In this document: piece by piece, positions 9,251-17,616 of the stretch
Layout: the number at the start of each line of letters is the position of its first letter
Numbering within the stretch: the first letter of the stretch is position 1
Assembly (NCBI GenBank): GCA_041666525.1
Contig: JBAYGT010000012.1
Location: 8,481 to 72,480, forward strand
Direction of reading: 5' to 3'
DNA length: 64,000 nucleotides
Origin: JBAXTZ01 sp041666525
Lineage (GTDB): Bacteria > Bacillota > Negativicutes > JBAXTZ01
Translations under genes and position numbers: made by a program
The notes under the pieces: generated by a model
Seen by the model: the letters and a program-made list of their open reading frames with translations, nothing else
Told to the model about the DNA's origin: nothing
Databases searched by the model: none

Positions 9251-9695
9251 GTAGGCTTTGTCGAACAATTTGATTTACAATTTTGCCGTCTGCACGACCC
9301 TTTATCAGTGGCTTAATCAATGTCATTACTTTTCCAAGTTCTTTTAGTGACTGCGCCCCTGAACGCTGAATACAATCTTTAACTATATCAATTATTTCTG
9401 TCTCGCTAAGTTGTTCCGGCAAATAGGTCTGCAAGATCGCGACTTCGCTTTCATATTCTTTAATCAAATCATCTCGTTTGGCAACACGAAAATCTTCGAC
9501 TGCATCTCGGCGCATTTTAACTTCTTTGACCAAAACCGCAATTATTTCTTCGTCATCTAATTCGCGTTTTTTATCAATTTCAATGTTTCTGATATTCGAA
9601 ATAGCCGCACGAATTACTAATAAACGCAGTTTCCCAGCTTCGCGCTCTTTCATCGCCGATTTCATATCGTCAAACAATTTTGTTCGAAGATTCAT
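9246..9695 (-). CDS. yqeY: YqeY / GatB-like domain protein
   Basis: Small cytosolic protein of the YqeY family, related to the tRNA-binding tail domain of GatB and thought to interact with tRNA; its exact role is not established. The 149 residues show the family pattern: a helical N-terminus with LRLLVIRAAISNI, then YLPEQLSETEI, and a C-terminal GKVMTLIKPLIKGRADGK. The ATG at 9695 is preceded by AAGGG. It lies 11 bases after rpsU, a very common Firmicute pair. Confidence 0.92.
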   Translation of the reverse strand: MNLRTKLFDDMKSAMKEREAGKLRLLVIRAAISNIRNIEIDKKRELDDEEIIAVLVKEVKMRRDAVEDFRVAKRDDLIKEYESEVAILQTYLPEQLSETEIIDIVKDCIQRSGAQSLKELGKVMTLIKPLIKGRADGKIVNQIVRQSLQ

Positions 9696-9706
9696 ACTTT
9701 CAACCC

Positions 9707-9883
9707 TTATTTCGTTTTACGCTTACGCGCAGCTTCTGATTTTTTCTTGCGTTTTACGCTAGGTTTATCATATTGCTCACGCTTACGGCACTCGGAAAGA
9801 ACTCCGTCTTTTTGACAAGCTCGTTTAAATTTCTTCAACGCGCTGTCAAGACTTTCGCCTTTTACCAATCTTACTTCTGCCAC
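9707..9883 (-). CDS. rpsU: 30S ribosomal protein S21
   Basis: Small basic protein of the 30S subunit that acts in translation initiation. I start it at GTG 9883, which has GAGAGGGG 8 bases upstream and gives 58 residues aligned with the family start. An ATG six bases earlier sits too close to that site. SLDSALKKFKRACQ and the lysine/arginine-rich tail KPSVKRKKKSEAARKRK are diagnostic. Confidence 0.95.
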   Translation of the reverse strand: MAEVRLVKGESLDSALKKFKRACQKDGVLSECRKREQYDKPSVKRKKKSEAARKRKTK

Positions 9884-9948
9884 CAACATCACCCCTCTCC
9901 GATACAAGCTCTGAGAGCATGCTACTTACTATAGCATAACTGCTAAGT

Positions 9949-9977
9949 ATTATAGTTTCCAATCATAAATAAGTCAA
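9949..9977 (-). promoter_or_regulatory. Strong promoter of rpsU-yqeY
   Basis: TTGACT, a 17-base spacer and a perfect TATAAT on the minus strand. The -35 box overlaps the hutI stop codon, so hut read-through and rpsU initiation could interfere. Confidence 0.85.
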
Positions 9978-11215
9978 GCATTTCGATTGACAATTTGCCC
10001 TTTTTTTATTACATATTTAACAATATTTTCAGCAATACGATAACTAAGAAACTTATGCGATGAATATTTCAGTACTAGCAAGTCGGCTTGTTTGCCTAAC
10101 TCAATACTTCCAATTCGATGTTCACGGTTGATTGCCTTAGCACCGTTTATCGTAAGCGCCGTAATGATTTCGGCATTAGTCATTTGCATATTAAGCGCAG
10201 CAAGCGCGATAACTAACGGTATTGACGCCGTACAGCAGCTACCCGGATTGAAATCGCTTGCCAACGCCACGCAGGCCCCATGATCAATCATGTAACGAGC
10301 CCGCGCATAATGCTCGCGCAATGAAAACGCCGTTGCCGGCAACAAAGTACATACCACTTTACTATCTGTCATTGCAGTTATTCCGGCGTCAGATGCATTC
10401 AAAAGATGATCAGCCGAAACAGCACCTAATTCAGCAGCAAGTTCGGCTCCGCCTAATTGGACAATTTCATCTGCATGAAGTTTGCTTTTTAGTCCTAGTC
10501 GTTGAGCAGCTGTTAAAATTTTTCTCGACTGATCAATTGAAAATACATTTTTTTCACAAAATACATCGCAAAATTCAGCAAAATTAGCAGCTTTAGGCAA
10601 GACATCATTAATAATAATATCAATATAGCTTTCCGGGTCAGCCTTGAATTCCACCGGGATTGAGTGTGCGCCCATATAAGTTATTGCAATCTCCAGCGGT
10701 TGACTGTCATTTAACTCGCGCATGACTGCCAATTGCCGTAGTTCAGTATCAATATCTAAACCATAACCACTTTTACCTTCAACAGTAGTTATTCCATAAT
10801 TAAACATTTCAGCAAGCCGTATTCTGCCGGTTTTCACAAGTTCCGCGACCGTAGCCGAGCGAGTTGCACACACCGAATTGGCAATTCCACCGCCGCGCTC
10901 CATAATCGACATATAGCTTTCGCCATTTAGTCGCCACTCAAATTCGTCTTCGCGATAGCCACCAAAGATAAAATGGGTATGCGAATCCACAAATCCCGGC
11001 AACACGCACTTACCATCAGCATTAATTATTTCATCGCACAGATTCGCTTGATGACTTAGCTCCGATATAGTACCAACGCTTTGAATAATATCGTCTTCAA
11101 TTATCACAATGGCATTATGAATAATACCAATATTATTCATTGCCTTACCGAATTTTGCGCCATCAGCACAAGTTACCAGTTCGCCAATATTAATTATAGC
11201 GGTTCTTTTTGCCAT
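9974..11215 (-). CDS. hutI: Imidazolonepropionase
   Basis: Amidohydrolase of histidine degradation that opens imidazolone-5-propionate to N-formimino-L-glutamate. The 413 residues match the family length. Metal-binding HTHFIFGG follows LPGFVDSHTH near residue 78, and KLHADE and SADHLLNA carry further metal and substrate residues; SDFNPGSC near 320 is a family hallmark. The ATG at 11215 overlaps the ftcD stop by one base (TAATG), so the two are translationally coupled. It is the last gene of hutU-ftcD-hutI. Confidence 0.96.
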   Translation of the reverse strand: MAKRTAIINIGELVTCADGAKFGKAMNNIGIIHNAIVIIEDDIIQSVGTISELSHQANLCDEIINADGKCVLPGFVDSHTHFIFGGYREDEFEWRLNGESYMSIMERGGGIANSVCATRSATVAELVKTGRIRLAEMFNYGITTVEGKSGYGLDIDTELRQLAVMRELNDSQPLEIAITYMGAHSIPVEFKADPESYIDIIINDVLPKAANFAEFCDVFCEKNVFSIDQSRKILTAAQRLGLKSKLHADEIVQLGGAELAAELGAVSADHLLNASDAGITAMTDSKVVCTLLPATAFSLREHYARARYMIDHGACVALASDFNPGSCCTASIPLVIALAALNMQMTNAEIITALTINGAKAINREHRIGSIELGKQADLLVLKYSSHKFLSYRIAENIVKYVIKKGQIVNRNA

Positions 11216-12114
11216 TATTCCATTAACCTTGTTTCAAGAACCTGATCGATTGAGAAATTTTCCAAACCAAGATAGTATTCTGCGGAATCAACAAGTGCTT
11301 TTAACGGCACCAAGCCGACGATTTCACTGCCGACAACTTCCACGCCATAACGGCGGGCTTCCATTTTTACCATTTCAAAGGCTCGGTAAATAGATGTTTT
11401 GGAATAATCAGTGAGATTCATGGACACCTGCACAATACCGCGATCTTGTAAATCGATTCCCAATGCTTTGACGAAACGCAGACCACCACCAATATTCCGT
11501 ACAACTTTTGCAATTTTGTCGGCTACTTCTAACTTGCTTGTACCCAGATTTACATTATAAGCGACCAATGGCTGCCGGGCACCGACCACAGTTGCGCCGG
11601 CCGTCGGATGCGGACAGCTCTTACCAAAATCCGGTTGCCATTCCGGCAATTGCATTTTAGCAACCAATCCTTCAAATTCGCCTTTACGAATAGTTGCGAG
11701 ATTTTCTCTGGCTGGTAATGCCGCAGCTTTCTCATATAGATAGACCGGCAAAGAAAAACTTTTCCATAGTTCAGCAGCTACAGATTTGGCTAATTCAACC
11801 GCCTCTTCCATAGATACGTTGCTTATCGGTATAAATGGCACGACATCAACAGCACCCATACGCGGATGTTCGCCATGATGTTCATTTAAATTTATTTTTT
11901 CAATCGCCACAGAGATTGCTGCTAAAATAGCCAGTTTTACGGCTTGTGGTTCGCCAACTACTGTAACTACAGTTCGATTATGATTAGCATCACTGGAGTA
12001 ATCCAGCAGTTTCACACCTTCAGTTTCACGAAACGGCTGTACGATAGCCTCAACCACCTCGCGGTTGCGGCCTTCGCTGAAATTTGGTACACACTCGATT
12101 ATTTTTTTTAACAC
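11215..12114 (-). CDS. ftcD: Glutamate formimidoyltransferase (single-domain FtcD)
   Basis: Transfers the formimino group of formiminoglutamate to tetrahydrofolate, releasing glutamate. The 299 residues cover only the transferase half of the animal enzyme; the cyclodeaminase domain is absent and would have to be a separate protein. CVPNFSEG near the N-terminus, the catalytic-His region EHHGEHPRMGAVD near 82 and the folate-site segment TAGATVVGARQPLVAYNVNL are clear. It probably starts with GTG 12114 behind a weak AGG site. It lies between hutU and hutI in the same operon, completing the route from urocanate to glutamate. Confidence 0.95.
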   Translation of the reverse strand: MLKKIIECVPNFSEGRNREVVEAIVQPFRETEGVKLLDYSSDANHNRTVVTVVGEPQAVKLAILAAISVAIEKINLNEHHGEHPRMGAVDVVPFIPISNVSMEEAVELAKSVAAELWKSFSLPVYLYEKAAALPARENLATIRKGEFEGLVAKMQLPEWQPDFGKSCPHPTAGATVVGARQPLVAYNVNLGTSKLEVADKIAKVVRNIGGGLRFVKALGIDLQDRGIVQVSMNLTDYSKTSIYRAFEMVKMEARRYGVEVVGSEIVGLVPLKALVDSAEYYLGLENFSIDQVLETRLME

Positions 12115-12166
12115 AACAACCTACCCCTAAATAAAATTAATATTTAATAATTATAGAAAACAGCTC

Positions 12167-13819
12167 TTATTTCATCATCGGTATTTTTACGCCACAACGT
12201 TTAGCACAGGCAACCGCCTCGTCATAACCGGCATCCACGTGACGAATTACCCCCATGCCCGGATCAGAAAGATATAACCGCGCTGCGCGGGCAGCAGCCG
12301 CATCCGAGCCATCTAGCACCATTACTTGCCCGGTATGTAGTGAATAACCGATGCCGACGCCGCCACCATCGTGTACTGAAACCCAGGTTGCGCCGTTGAC
12401 AGCATTGATCAGAGCATTTAATATCGGCCAGTCGGCAACCGCGTCGCTACCGTCTTTCATACTTTCAGTTTCGCGATTTGGCGACGCCACTGAACCACAA
12501 TCGAGGTGATCACGTCCGACCACAAGCGGAGCACTAACTTCACCATTTTTCACTAAATCATTAAAAACTTTTGCCAATTTATCGCGCTCGCCGTAGCCCA
12601 ACCAACAAATCCGTGCCGGTAGCCCTTGAAATTCGATGCGCTCTTGAGCAAGTTTAATCCAACGTGCCAATGCCTTTTTTTCAGGAAAGGTTTCGAGAAC
12701 CGCACGATCAGTACGGTAAATATCTTCCTTATTACCAGATAGCGCCACCCAGCGAAACGGACCTTGTCCCTCGCAGAACAATGGCCGAATATAAGCCGGC
12801 ACAAATCCTGGAAAATCAAACGCGTTGGTTACCCCGGCTTTTAACGCTTGCCCACGCAAGTTGTTGCCATAATCAAAAGTTTCAGCACCGCGATTTTGTA
12901 ACTCCAGCATCGCGCGTACATGCTCCCCCATAGTGCGCAAACTCTCAGTGATATATTTTTCTGGCTGTTCAACACGTAATTTTAACGCAGCAATGTAACT
13001 CATGTTATTCGGAACATAGCCGTTTAACTCATCGTGTGCCGAAGTCTGATCTGTAAGAATTTCCGGCGTAATATTGCGTTCAATCAACCGATTCAACAAA
13101 TCTACCGCGTTACATAATACGGCAATTGATATTGCCCGGCCTTCGTTTTTAGCAACAAGCGCTTTATCTATTGCTTCATCGATATCACGCACTAAAACAT
13201 CACAATACTTGGTGTCCAGTCGTTTTTGTATCCTGGTTTCGTCAATGTCAGCACACAACGCAACACCTTCATTCATTGTGATTGCCAATGGCTGAGCACC
13301 GCCCATACCACCCAGTCCCGCAGTAACTGTCAAAGTTCCGCGTAAGCTTCCTTGATATTTGCGTTCGGCTATACTGGCCAATGTTTCATAGGTCCCTTGA
13401 ACAATTCCCTGCGAACCGATATAAATCCAGCTACCAGCAGTCATCTGTCCATACATCATTAATCCAAGTTTATCCAGTTCACGAAATTTTTCCCAATTAT
13501 CCCAATGGCCGACAATATTGGAGTTGGCAATCAGTACCCTCGGGGCATCCTTATGGGATTTAAAAACTCCGACTGGTTTTCCGGACTGAATCATTAAGGT
13601 TTCATCATCTTCCAAGTTTTTCAAACTAGCAATAATTGCATCGTAGCATTCCCAATTACGGGCAGCCTTGCCTATGCCGCCGTACACAATCAAATCTTCA
13701 GGTTTTTCCGCAACATCCGGATCTAAATTGTTCATCAACATCCGCATCGCTGCTTCTTGTTGCCAGCCCTTACAACTGATATTTGCGCCGCGGGGTGCGC
13801 GAATTTCTCTTTTAGCCAT
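12167..13819 (-). CDS. hutU: Urocanate hydratase
   Basis: NAD-dependent enzyme that converts urocanate to imidazolone-5-propionate in the cytosol. The 550 residues are typical. The N-terminal KGWQQEAAMRMLMNNLDPDVAE, YGGIGKAARNW, TAGLGGMGGAQPLA (NAD site) and the C-terminal VHDGGGVGIGYS with catalytic RICWLGYGER are all present. The ATG at 13819 follows GGAGGG. It leads the operon hutU-ftcD-hutI; hutH (histidine ammonia-lyase) is not in the window. Confidence 0.97.
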   Translation of the reverse strand: MAKREIRAPRGANISCKGWQQEAAMRMLMNNLDPDVAEKPEDLIVYGGIGKAARNWECYDAIIASLKNLEDDETLMIQSGKPVGVFKSHKDAPRVLIANSNIVGHWDNWEKFRELDKLGLMMYGQMTAGSWIYIGSQGIVQGTYETLASIAERKYQGSLRGTLTVTAGLGGMGGAQPLAITMNEGVALCADIDETRIQKRLDTKYCDVLVRDIDEAIDKALVAKNEGRAISIAVLCNAVDLLNRLIERNITPEILTDQTSAHDELNGYVPNNMSYIAALKLRVEQPEKYITESLRTMGEHVRAMLELQNRGAETFDYGNNLRGQALKAGVTNAFDFPGFVPAYIRPLFCEGQGPFRWVALSGNKEDIYRTDRAVLETFPEKKALARWIKLAQERIEFQGLPARICWLGYGERDKLAKVFNDLVKNGEVSAPLVVGRDHLDCGSVASPNRETESMKDGSDAVADWPILNALINAVNGATWVSVHDGGGVGIGYSLHTGQVMVLDGSDAAAARAARLYLSDPGMGVIRHVDAGYDEAVACAKRCGVKIPMMK

Positions 13820-13875
13820 GTTCCCTCCAACAAAACGATAAACTATTATTCGACAACATTTTCTTAATTTCCTGC

Positions 13876-13901
13876 ATAAAAAAACCGGCTCCCGCCGGTT
13901 T
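13876..13901 (-). terminator. Terminator of the 3D-domain gene
   Basis: An 8-bp stem AAACCGGC/GCCGGTTT with a TCCC loop is followed on the minus strand by seven T. It overlaps the stop codon and separates the gene from hutU. Confidence 0.92.
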
Positions 13902-14529
13902 ACTCTAAAATAAATACTGTTAACTGCTTGCGGCCAAAATTTAGCGCGGCAGATCTTGATTCAAAAGCTAAGTCGAGTTTCGCTCCCTTAATTGCGCTAC
14001 CAATATCATCGGCAACAGCAATGCCATAACCCGGTACGTACAGCCTCGTGCCAAGAGGGATAACTTTAGGATCAACTGCGCACAGCCCTTTTTTTATCCG
14101 GGTGCCACGATAGGTATACAAACCACAACCAGGATCCTCCGTGGAATAAGCCGAAACATTCATTTCCATGGTACGCATACCGCGGCTAACCAATGCAGCA
14201 CTTTTTCGCAAGCTTTCCATCACCAACGGTGTCGCAATTCCGGATTGCTGTTCGCCTAGTGATTTTTGCACAACAACAACCGCTTGACGCGTTTCATTGC
14301 CAAATATACCGTCAATATCACCGGTATAATTTCCCGTCAACGCTAAATATTTTTGCAACATAAGCACCGCATCACCGCGCATGCCTTGTTCCAAGTGCCG
14401 TTCTTGAGAAACACTGTCAGGGGCACCGATTGAATCGCTGGCACCAGTAACACTAATCGTCGTCGCGGCTAAACCAACGCTTGCATATAACAACAATAAC
14501 GCCATAGTAATAAAAAAACTTCGAACCAT
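13900..14529 (-). CDS. Secreted peptidoglycan-binding protein with 3D (double-psi barrel) domain
   Basis: Exported cell-wall protein of 209 residues. A signal peptide (about 1-22, ending GLA-A) is followed by a PG_binding_1 repeat (LEQGMRGDAVLMLQKYLALTG, about 47-100) and a C-terminal 3D domain (about 125-209) with AVDPKVIPLGTRLYVPGYG and AVADDIGSAIKGAKLDL. The 3D fold is shared with the catalytic barrel of MltA and Rpf/YabE-type lytic proteins, so a role in wall turnover is likely, though enzyme activity is inferred. The ATG at 14529 has AGGAGG 5 bases upstream; a TTG one codon earlier is possible. It follows the GNAT gene by 12 bases. Confidence 0.88.
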   Translation of the reverse strand: MVRSFFITMALLLLYASVGLAATTISVTGASDSIGAPDSVSQERHLEQGMRGDAVLMLQKYLALTGNYTGDIDGIFGNETRQAVVVVQKSLGEQQSGIATPLVMESLRKSAALVSRGMRTMEMNVSAYSTEDPGCGLYTYRGTRIKKGLCAVDPKVIPLGTRLYVPGYGIAVADDIGSAIKGAKLDLAFESRSAALNFGRKQLTVFILE

Positions 14530-14541
14530 CAAAGCCTCCTG

Positions 14542-15375
14542 TTAATCCTCACCCATCTTTAAGGTGATAATATAATAGTCATCATACTTTTCGAAACCAA
14601 GTGCACGATAAGCGCTGGCAACCGGCGCACTGTCGTTTTTCAACATAAACGTCGGCGTACGATCCATAGCAATTACCCGGCGGCATAATTCCGCACAAAT
14701 CGCTTTGCCATAACCAAGACCACGTACAGTCGGCTCCGTATAGATACTGCCGATTTGTCCAACGCAATCAGTTACAGCATGAATACACCCTTGCGCCACG
14801 ATAACGCCATTCTTTCTCATAAACACAACCGCTTCTTCATCGGAGCTTTCACGAATCATCCGCAATGCTTCTTCTTTAGATTTTGTTTGATTAAAACCGC
14901 GACTATAGGCTTCAACGATGAATTCCGAAGCGACATTCTCATCCATTTCAGTGGCATCAATAAACTCAGCATCGTCAATATAAAAATCAACGAATTCGTT
15001 ATTGATATAATACCCGCCTTCAATCACATCTTCAAAATCTTTTTCCAGCTCCAACTTTTCCAACAAGGGCTCAATAATTCGAGCTGTACCAAGCAGATAA
15101 CGAAACTGACGTTGCTTCATCATCCAAATAAATACATCCATGCTTTCTTCCGTTTCATAATGCGGAACGCAGCTACCCAAATTGTAAAAAGCAATTACGC
15201 CAGTTAAATGGCCGTACTCAAAATTACCAATGTAATCACCACTACGACCTATATCAAAGCGATTTTCAACGCCAAACGCCTGAATATTGCTATAGAAGAA
15301 AGTGGTTTCCATTTTGTGACGGCTAATATATTCGAGAATTATATCCCAATCAGATTCATTCAACAATCTCAGCAT
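14542..15375 (-). CDS. GNAT-family N-acetyltransferase, two-domain
   Basis: Predicted acetyl-CoA-dependent acetyltransferase of 277 residues with unknown substrate. The C-terminal half (about 140-277) carries the GNAT acetyl-CoA loop in IYTEPTVRGLGYGKAICAEL and a final ASAYRALGFEKYDDYYI-like element, as in FR47-type members. The N-terminal half is not recognisable beyond an acidic stretch and may be a degenerate GNAT repeat. I use ATG 15375, which has GAGG 7 bases upstream; the open frame continues upstream only because it reads through the tRNA gene. It is probably cotranscribed with the 3D-domain gene. Confidence 0.8.
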   Translation of the reverse strand: MLRLLNESDWDIILEYISRHKMETTFFYSNIQAFGVENRFDIGRSGDYIGNFEYGHLTGVIAFYNLGSCVPHYETEESMDVFIWMMKQRQFRYLLGTARIIEPLLEKLELEKDFEDVIEGGYYINNEFVDFYIDDAEFIDATEMDENVASEFIVEAYSRGFNQTKSKEEALRMIRESSDEEAVVFMRKNGVIVAQGCIHAVTDCVGQIGSIYTEPTVRGLGYGKAICAELCRRVIAMDRTPTFMLKNDSAPVASAYRALGFEKYDDYYIITLKMGED

Positions 15376-15435
15376 AGCGCAACCTCGCTTTCGTCTTTCC
15401 AGTAATTTTACACACTTTTGCAAATTTTCGCAACA

Positions 15436-15463
15436 AATTAAAAAACCCCGACGAATCGGGGTT
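15436..15463 (-). terminator. Terminator downstream of tRNA-Gly
   Basis: An 8-bp stem AACCCCGA/TCGGGGTT with a CGAA loop is followed on the minus strand by a T-run. It lies 11 bases past the encoded CCA. Confidence 0.9.
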
Positions 15464-15473
15464 CGATTACTGC

Positions 15474-15548
15474 TGGAGCGGAAGACGAGATTCGAACTCG
15501 CGACCCTCGCCTTGGCAAGGCGATGCTCTACCACTGAGCTACTTCCGC
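15474..15548 (-). tRNA. tRNA-Gly (anticodon GCC)
   Basis: The minus strand begins GCGGAAGTAGCTCAG, gives anticodon loop CTTGCCAAG (anticodon GCC) and a GTTCGAATC T-loop, and closes with CTTCCGC pairing the 5' end, followed by discriminator T and encoded CCA. All four arms can be paired by eye. It lies between the GS-like gene and a hairpin terminator. Confidence 0.97.
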
Positions 15549-15561
15549 AAGCACTGGTATT

Positions 15562-17523
15562 TTACATCATTCCTGGAAAATTTGCAAACGGCAAAGCTAT
15601 TAACTTTGCATCGTTATCGCAGTTACTGTTGATCAAGTTCCGCTTATAGCTGCTATAACTACTTTTCAGCTTACCGATCAATTCACTCATCTCGATTTGC
15701 AATTCAGATGCCAATTCATAATTCTCCGTTGCTATCGCCTCTCGTATTCTGGCAAATAACGATTTATCAGTCATCGAACTCTTTGCCAAATATATGCGCA
15801 ATCGATTAATTTCTTCCCAATTATGTAAATCATAATCATTCGCTATATCCGGTTGATGCAATCTTTTGCATTCTAAAACGATATCAAGATTTTCCGGAAT
15901 TATCCGATTTTGCAGCTCAATCTTCCACCTCAATATCGAGGCTGCGGCAAATGCGTCAATAATTTCATTCGTGAATATACAGCAATCAGATAACACTTTG
16001 CGTTTTTCGGGATACAATACGAGATTATTAACATTTTCCCAAACTGTAGCCGGAGGCTTACCAAACATTTCATCACGCTCTTGTGACGAATAATCTTCAA
16101 ACACGTCATGCTCGCTGCGATAAGCTCGGGAAGCTTCGAGGTAATCTACCTGTTGATCAGGTTTTTTACTCAACTCTGCTTCGAGTTCTTTCATTGTCTT
16201 GCCTGAACTCACAGCATATTTTATACCATCAAACGCTGCCAACAACAAAGCACTAACCACAATATAAGTATTCGAAAACGGATTTGGTGCTCGCAACTCA
16301 AAACGAGTTGCACGTTGATTATCGACATCGCGAACCAAGCCTGCTAAAATCGTACGATTCCGTGACGGATTTTCCGGGGTGTGTCCAAGCGAAGTCACGA
16401 TACAAACCGGCGCTTCAAATCCCGGTTTTAATCGATTAAAGGCATCGTTCGTTGCCGACACGAATGGATTAACGACCTCATAATTTTTAAGCAGTCCCAT
16501 AATTGCACCATAACCGATACTGCTCAAGAAATCGGTTTTCATGTCAGTTGGCGAAAATAGATTATAAACTTTCCCATCATTCATACGTGCGGCAATACTA
16601 AAATGAGTATGCTCACCACTACCAGCAACGCCAATAATGGGTTTTGCTTGAAAAGTAACTTCAAGGCCGTTATTTCTGAAGATCTTTCGAACAATATTTC
16701 TTGCCAACAATTCGTTATCAGCCGCCTGCATTGCTCCGTCAAACCGCCAGTCGATTTCTAATTGCTCCAACACATGAGTTAAATCACCGCCGGCGTTCAT
16801 TTTTGATTTTACGCCACCTACTTCTTTATGCCCCATCTCTGGTTTTAAATCGTAATTTTCCATCGTGGTTATGGCTTGTTCTAACGCAGTTCTCACTCTG
16901 CCGCGGGTGCGCTGCCAATAATTTTCTTGTACAACTTGTGTAGCGGATAACTCAGTAACATCGGCTTTTTCTGCCGGAGTTTTAACCCAAAATTCCAATT
17001 CGGTCCCAATGGAAAATTCAATGCCAGCAATTTCTGCAGTATTAATATGTTCCAAACCATTTACTGCTTTATTTGCCAACATTGTTTTAAGCTCTGTTGC
17101 AATATGCTCCAACGTACCTTTTAGAATCGAACGCGAATCAACACGCTTACCATTGTGAACAAGGAATGCCGGAATCCGCACTGTACCAATAGGTAATTGG
17201 GTTTCCGGGTCAATGTTTTCTCCGTTGTAATCAACGTGCCACTTAATTTCATGATCTGCTACCATATCGACACGGGCGTCATTTAATGTGGCAATACCGG
17301 TCAAAACCACCGACGATCCGTCAGTTTGTACGGCCTTGCCGGAAAAAAAGCTTTCGTAGTCCTCGCGAAATATCCGCATAGGAATTTTTTCATCGGTATC
17401 ATTTCCAGCTAAATCTATCCCTACCAGTGATACAAATTTTATTTCAGGATGTTGTTCCAGTACATCCAATATTTCTCGTTTTGTTTTGCCGATCGGATCA
17501 ATAAAATAAATCAGTTTACTCAT
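15562..17523 (-). CDS. Glutamine synthetase-like protein with C-terminal helical extension
   Basis: Member of the glutamine synthetase superfamily, which uses ATP to ligate ammonia or an amine to the gamma-carboxyl of glutamate. The 653 residues exceed ordinary GSI (about 440-470). The active-site motifs are GTELEFW near residue 173, PEMGHKEVGGVKSKM near 240, GSGEHTHFSI near 310 and the Arg-rich NPSRNRTILAG...RATRFELRAPNP near 390-425, so catalysis looks intact. After the GS core comes about 150 residues of helical sequence, with a segment near 605-625 (AIATENYELASELQIEM) resembling a UVR motif. ATG 17523 has GGAGG 7 bases upstream. It has its own promoter after the terminator of the cyanophycin genes. 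Whether it makes glutamine or a gamma-glutamyl amide is unknown. Confidence 0.75.
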   Translation of the reverse strand: MSKLIYFIDPIGKTKREILDVLEQHPEIKFVSLVGIDLAGNDTDEKIPMRIFREDYESFFSGKAVQTDGSSVVLTGIATLNDARVDMVADHEIKWHVDYNGENIDPETQLPIGTVRIPAFLVHNGKRVDSRSILKGTLEHIATELKTMLANKAVNGLEHINTAEIAGIEFSIGTELEFWVKTPAEKADVTELSATQVVQENYWQRTRGRVRTALEQAITTMENYDLKPEMGHKEVGGVKSKMNAGGDLTHVLEQLEIDWRFDGAMQAADNELLARNIVRKIFRNNGLEVTFQAKPIIGVAGSGEHTHFSIAARMNDGKVYNLFSPTDMKTDFLSSIGYGAIMGLLKNYEVVNPFVSATNDAFNRLKPGFEAPVCIVTSLGHTPENPSRNRTILAGLVRDVDNQRATRFELRAPNPFSNTYIVVSALLLAAFDGIKYAVSSGKTMKELEAELSKKPDQQVDYLEASRAYRSEHDVFEDYSSQERDEMFGKPPATVWENVNNLVLYPEKRKVLSDCCIFTNEIIDAFAAASILRWKIELQNRIIPENLDIVLECKRLHQPDIANDYDLHNWEEINRLRIYLAKSSMTDKSLFARIREAIATENYELASELQIEMSELIGKLKSSYSSYKRNLINSNCDNDAKLIALPFANFPGMM

Positions 17524-17550
17524 CAATATTCCTCCAAAAAAATAAAATTA

Positions 17551-17579
17551 ATTCTACACCACCCACTTATTAAAGTAAA
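17551..17579 (-). promoter_or_regulatory. Putative promoter of the GS-like gene
   Basis: TTTACT, a 17-base spacer and TAGAAT on the minus strand, 28 bases before the start codon. It lies directly after the strong terminator of the cyanophycin gene set, so the GS-like gene is probably a separate transcript. Confidence 0.6.
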
Positions 17580-17580
17580 G

Positions 17581-17614
17581 AAAAAAAAGTCGCCACAAAG
17601 TGTGGCGACTTTTT
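17581..17614. terminator. Terminator after the cyanophycin-synthetase-like gene
   Basis: A 14-bp perfect stem (core AGTCGCCACA/TGTGGCGACT extended by A:T pairs) with an AAG loop has T-runs on both strands. It starts 3 bases past the stop codon of the upstream gene. Confidence 0.92.
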
Positions 17615-17616
17615 GA

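Noticed and set aside
15376..15534. N-terminal extension of the GNAT gene through the tRNA-Gly region (MVEHRLAKARVASSN...)
   Set aside because: This is the well-known translation of a tRNA gene, and a terminator lies between it and the GNAT start. A good ribosome site precedes ATG 15375.
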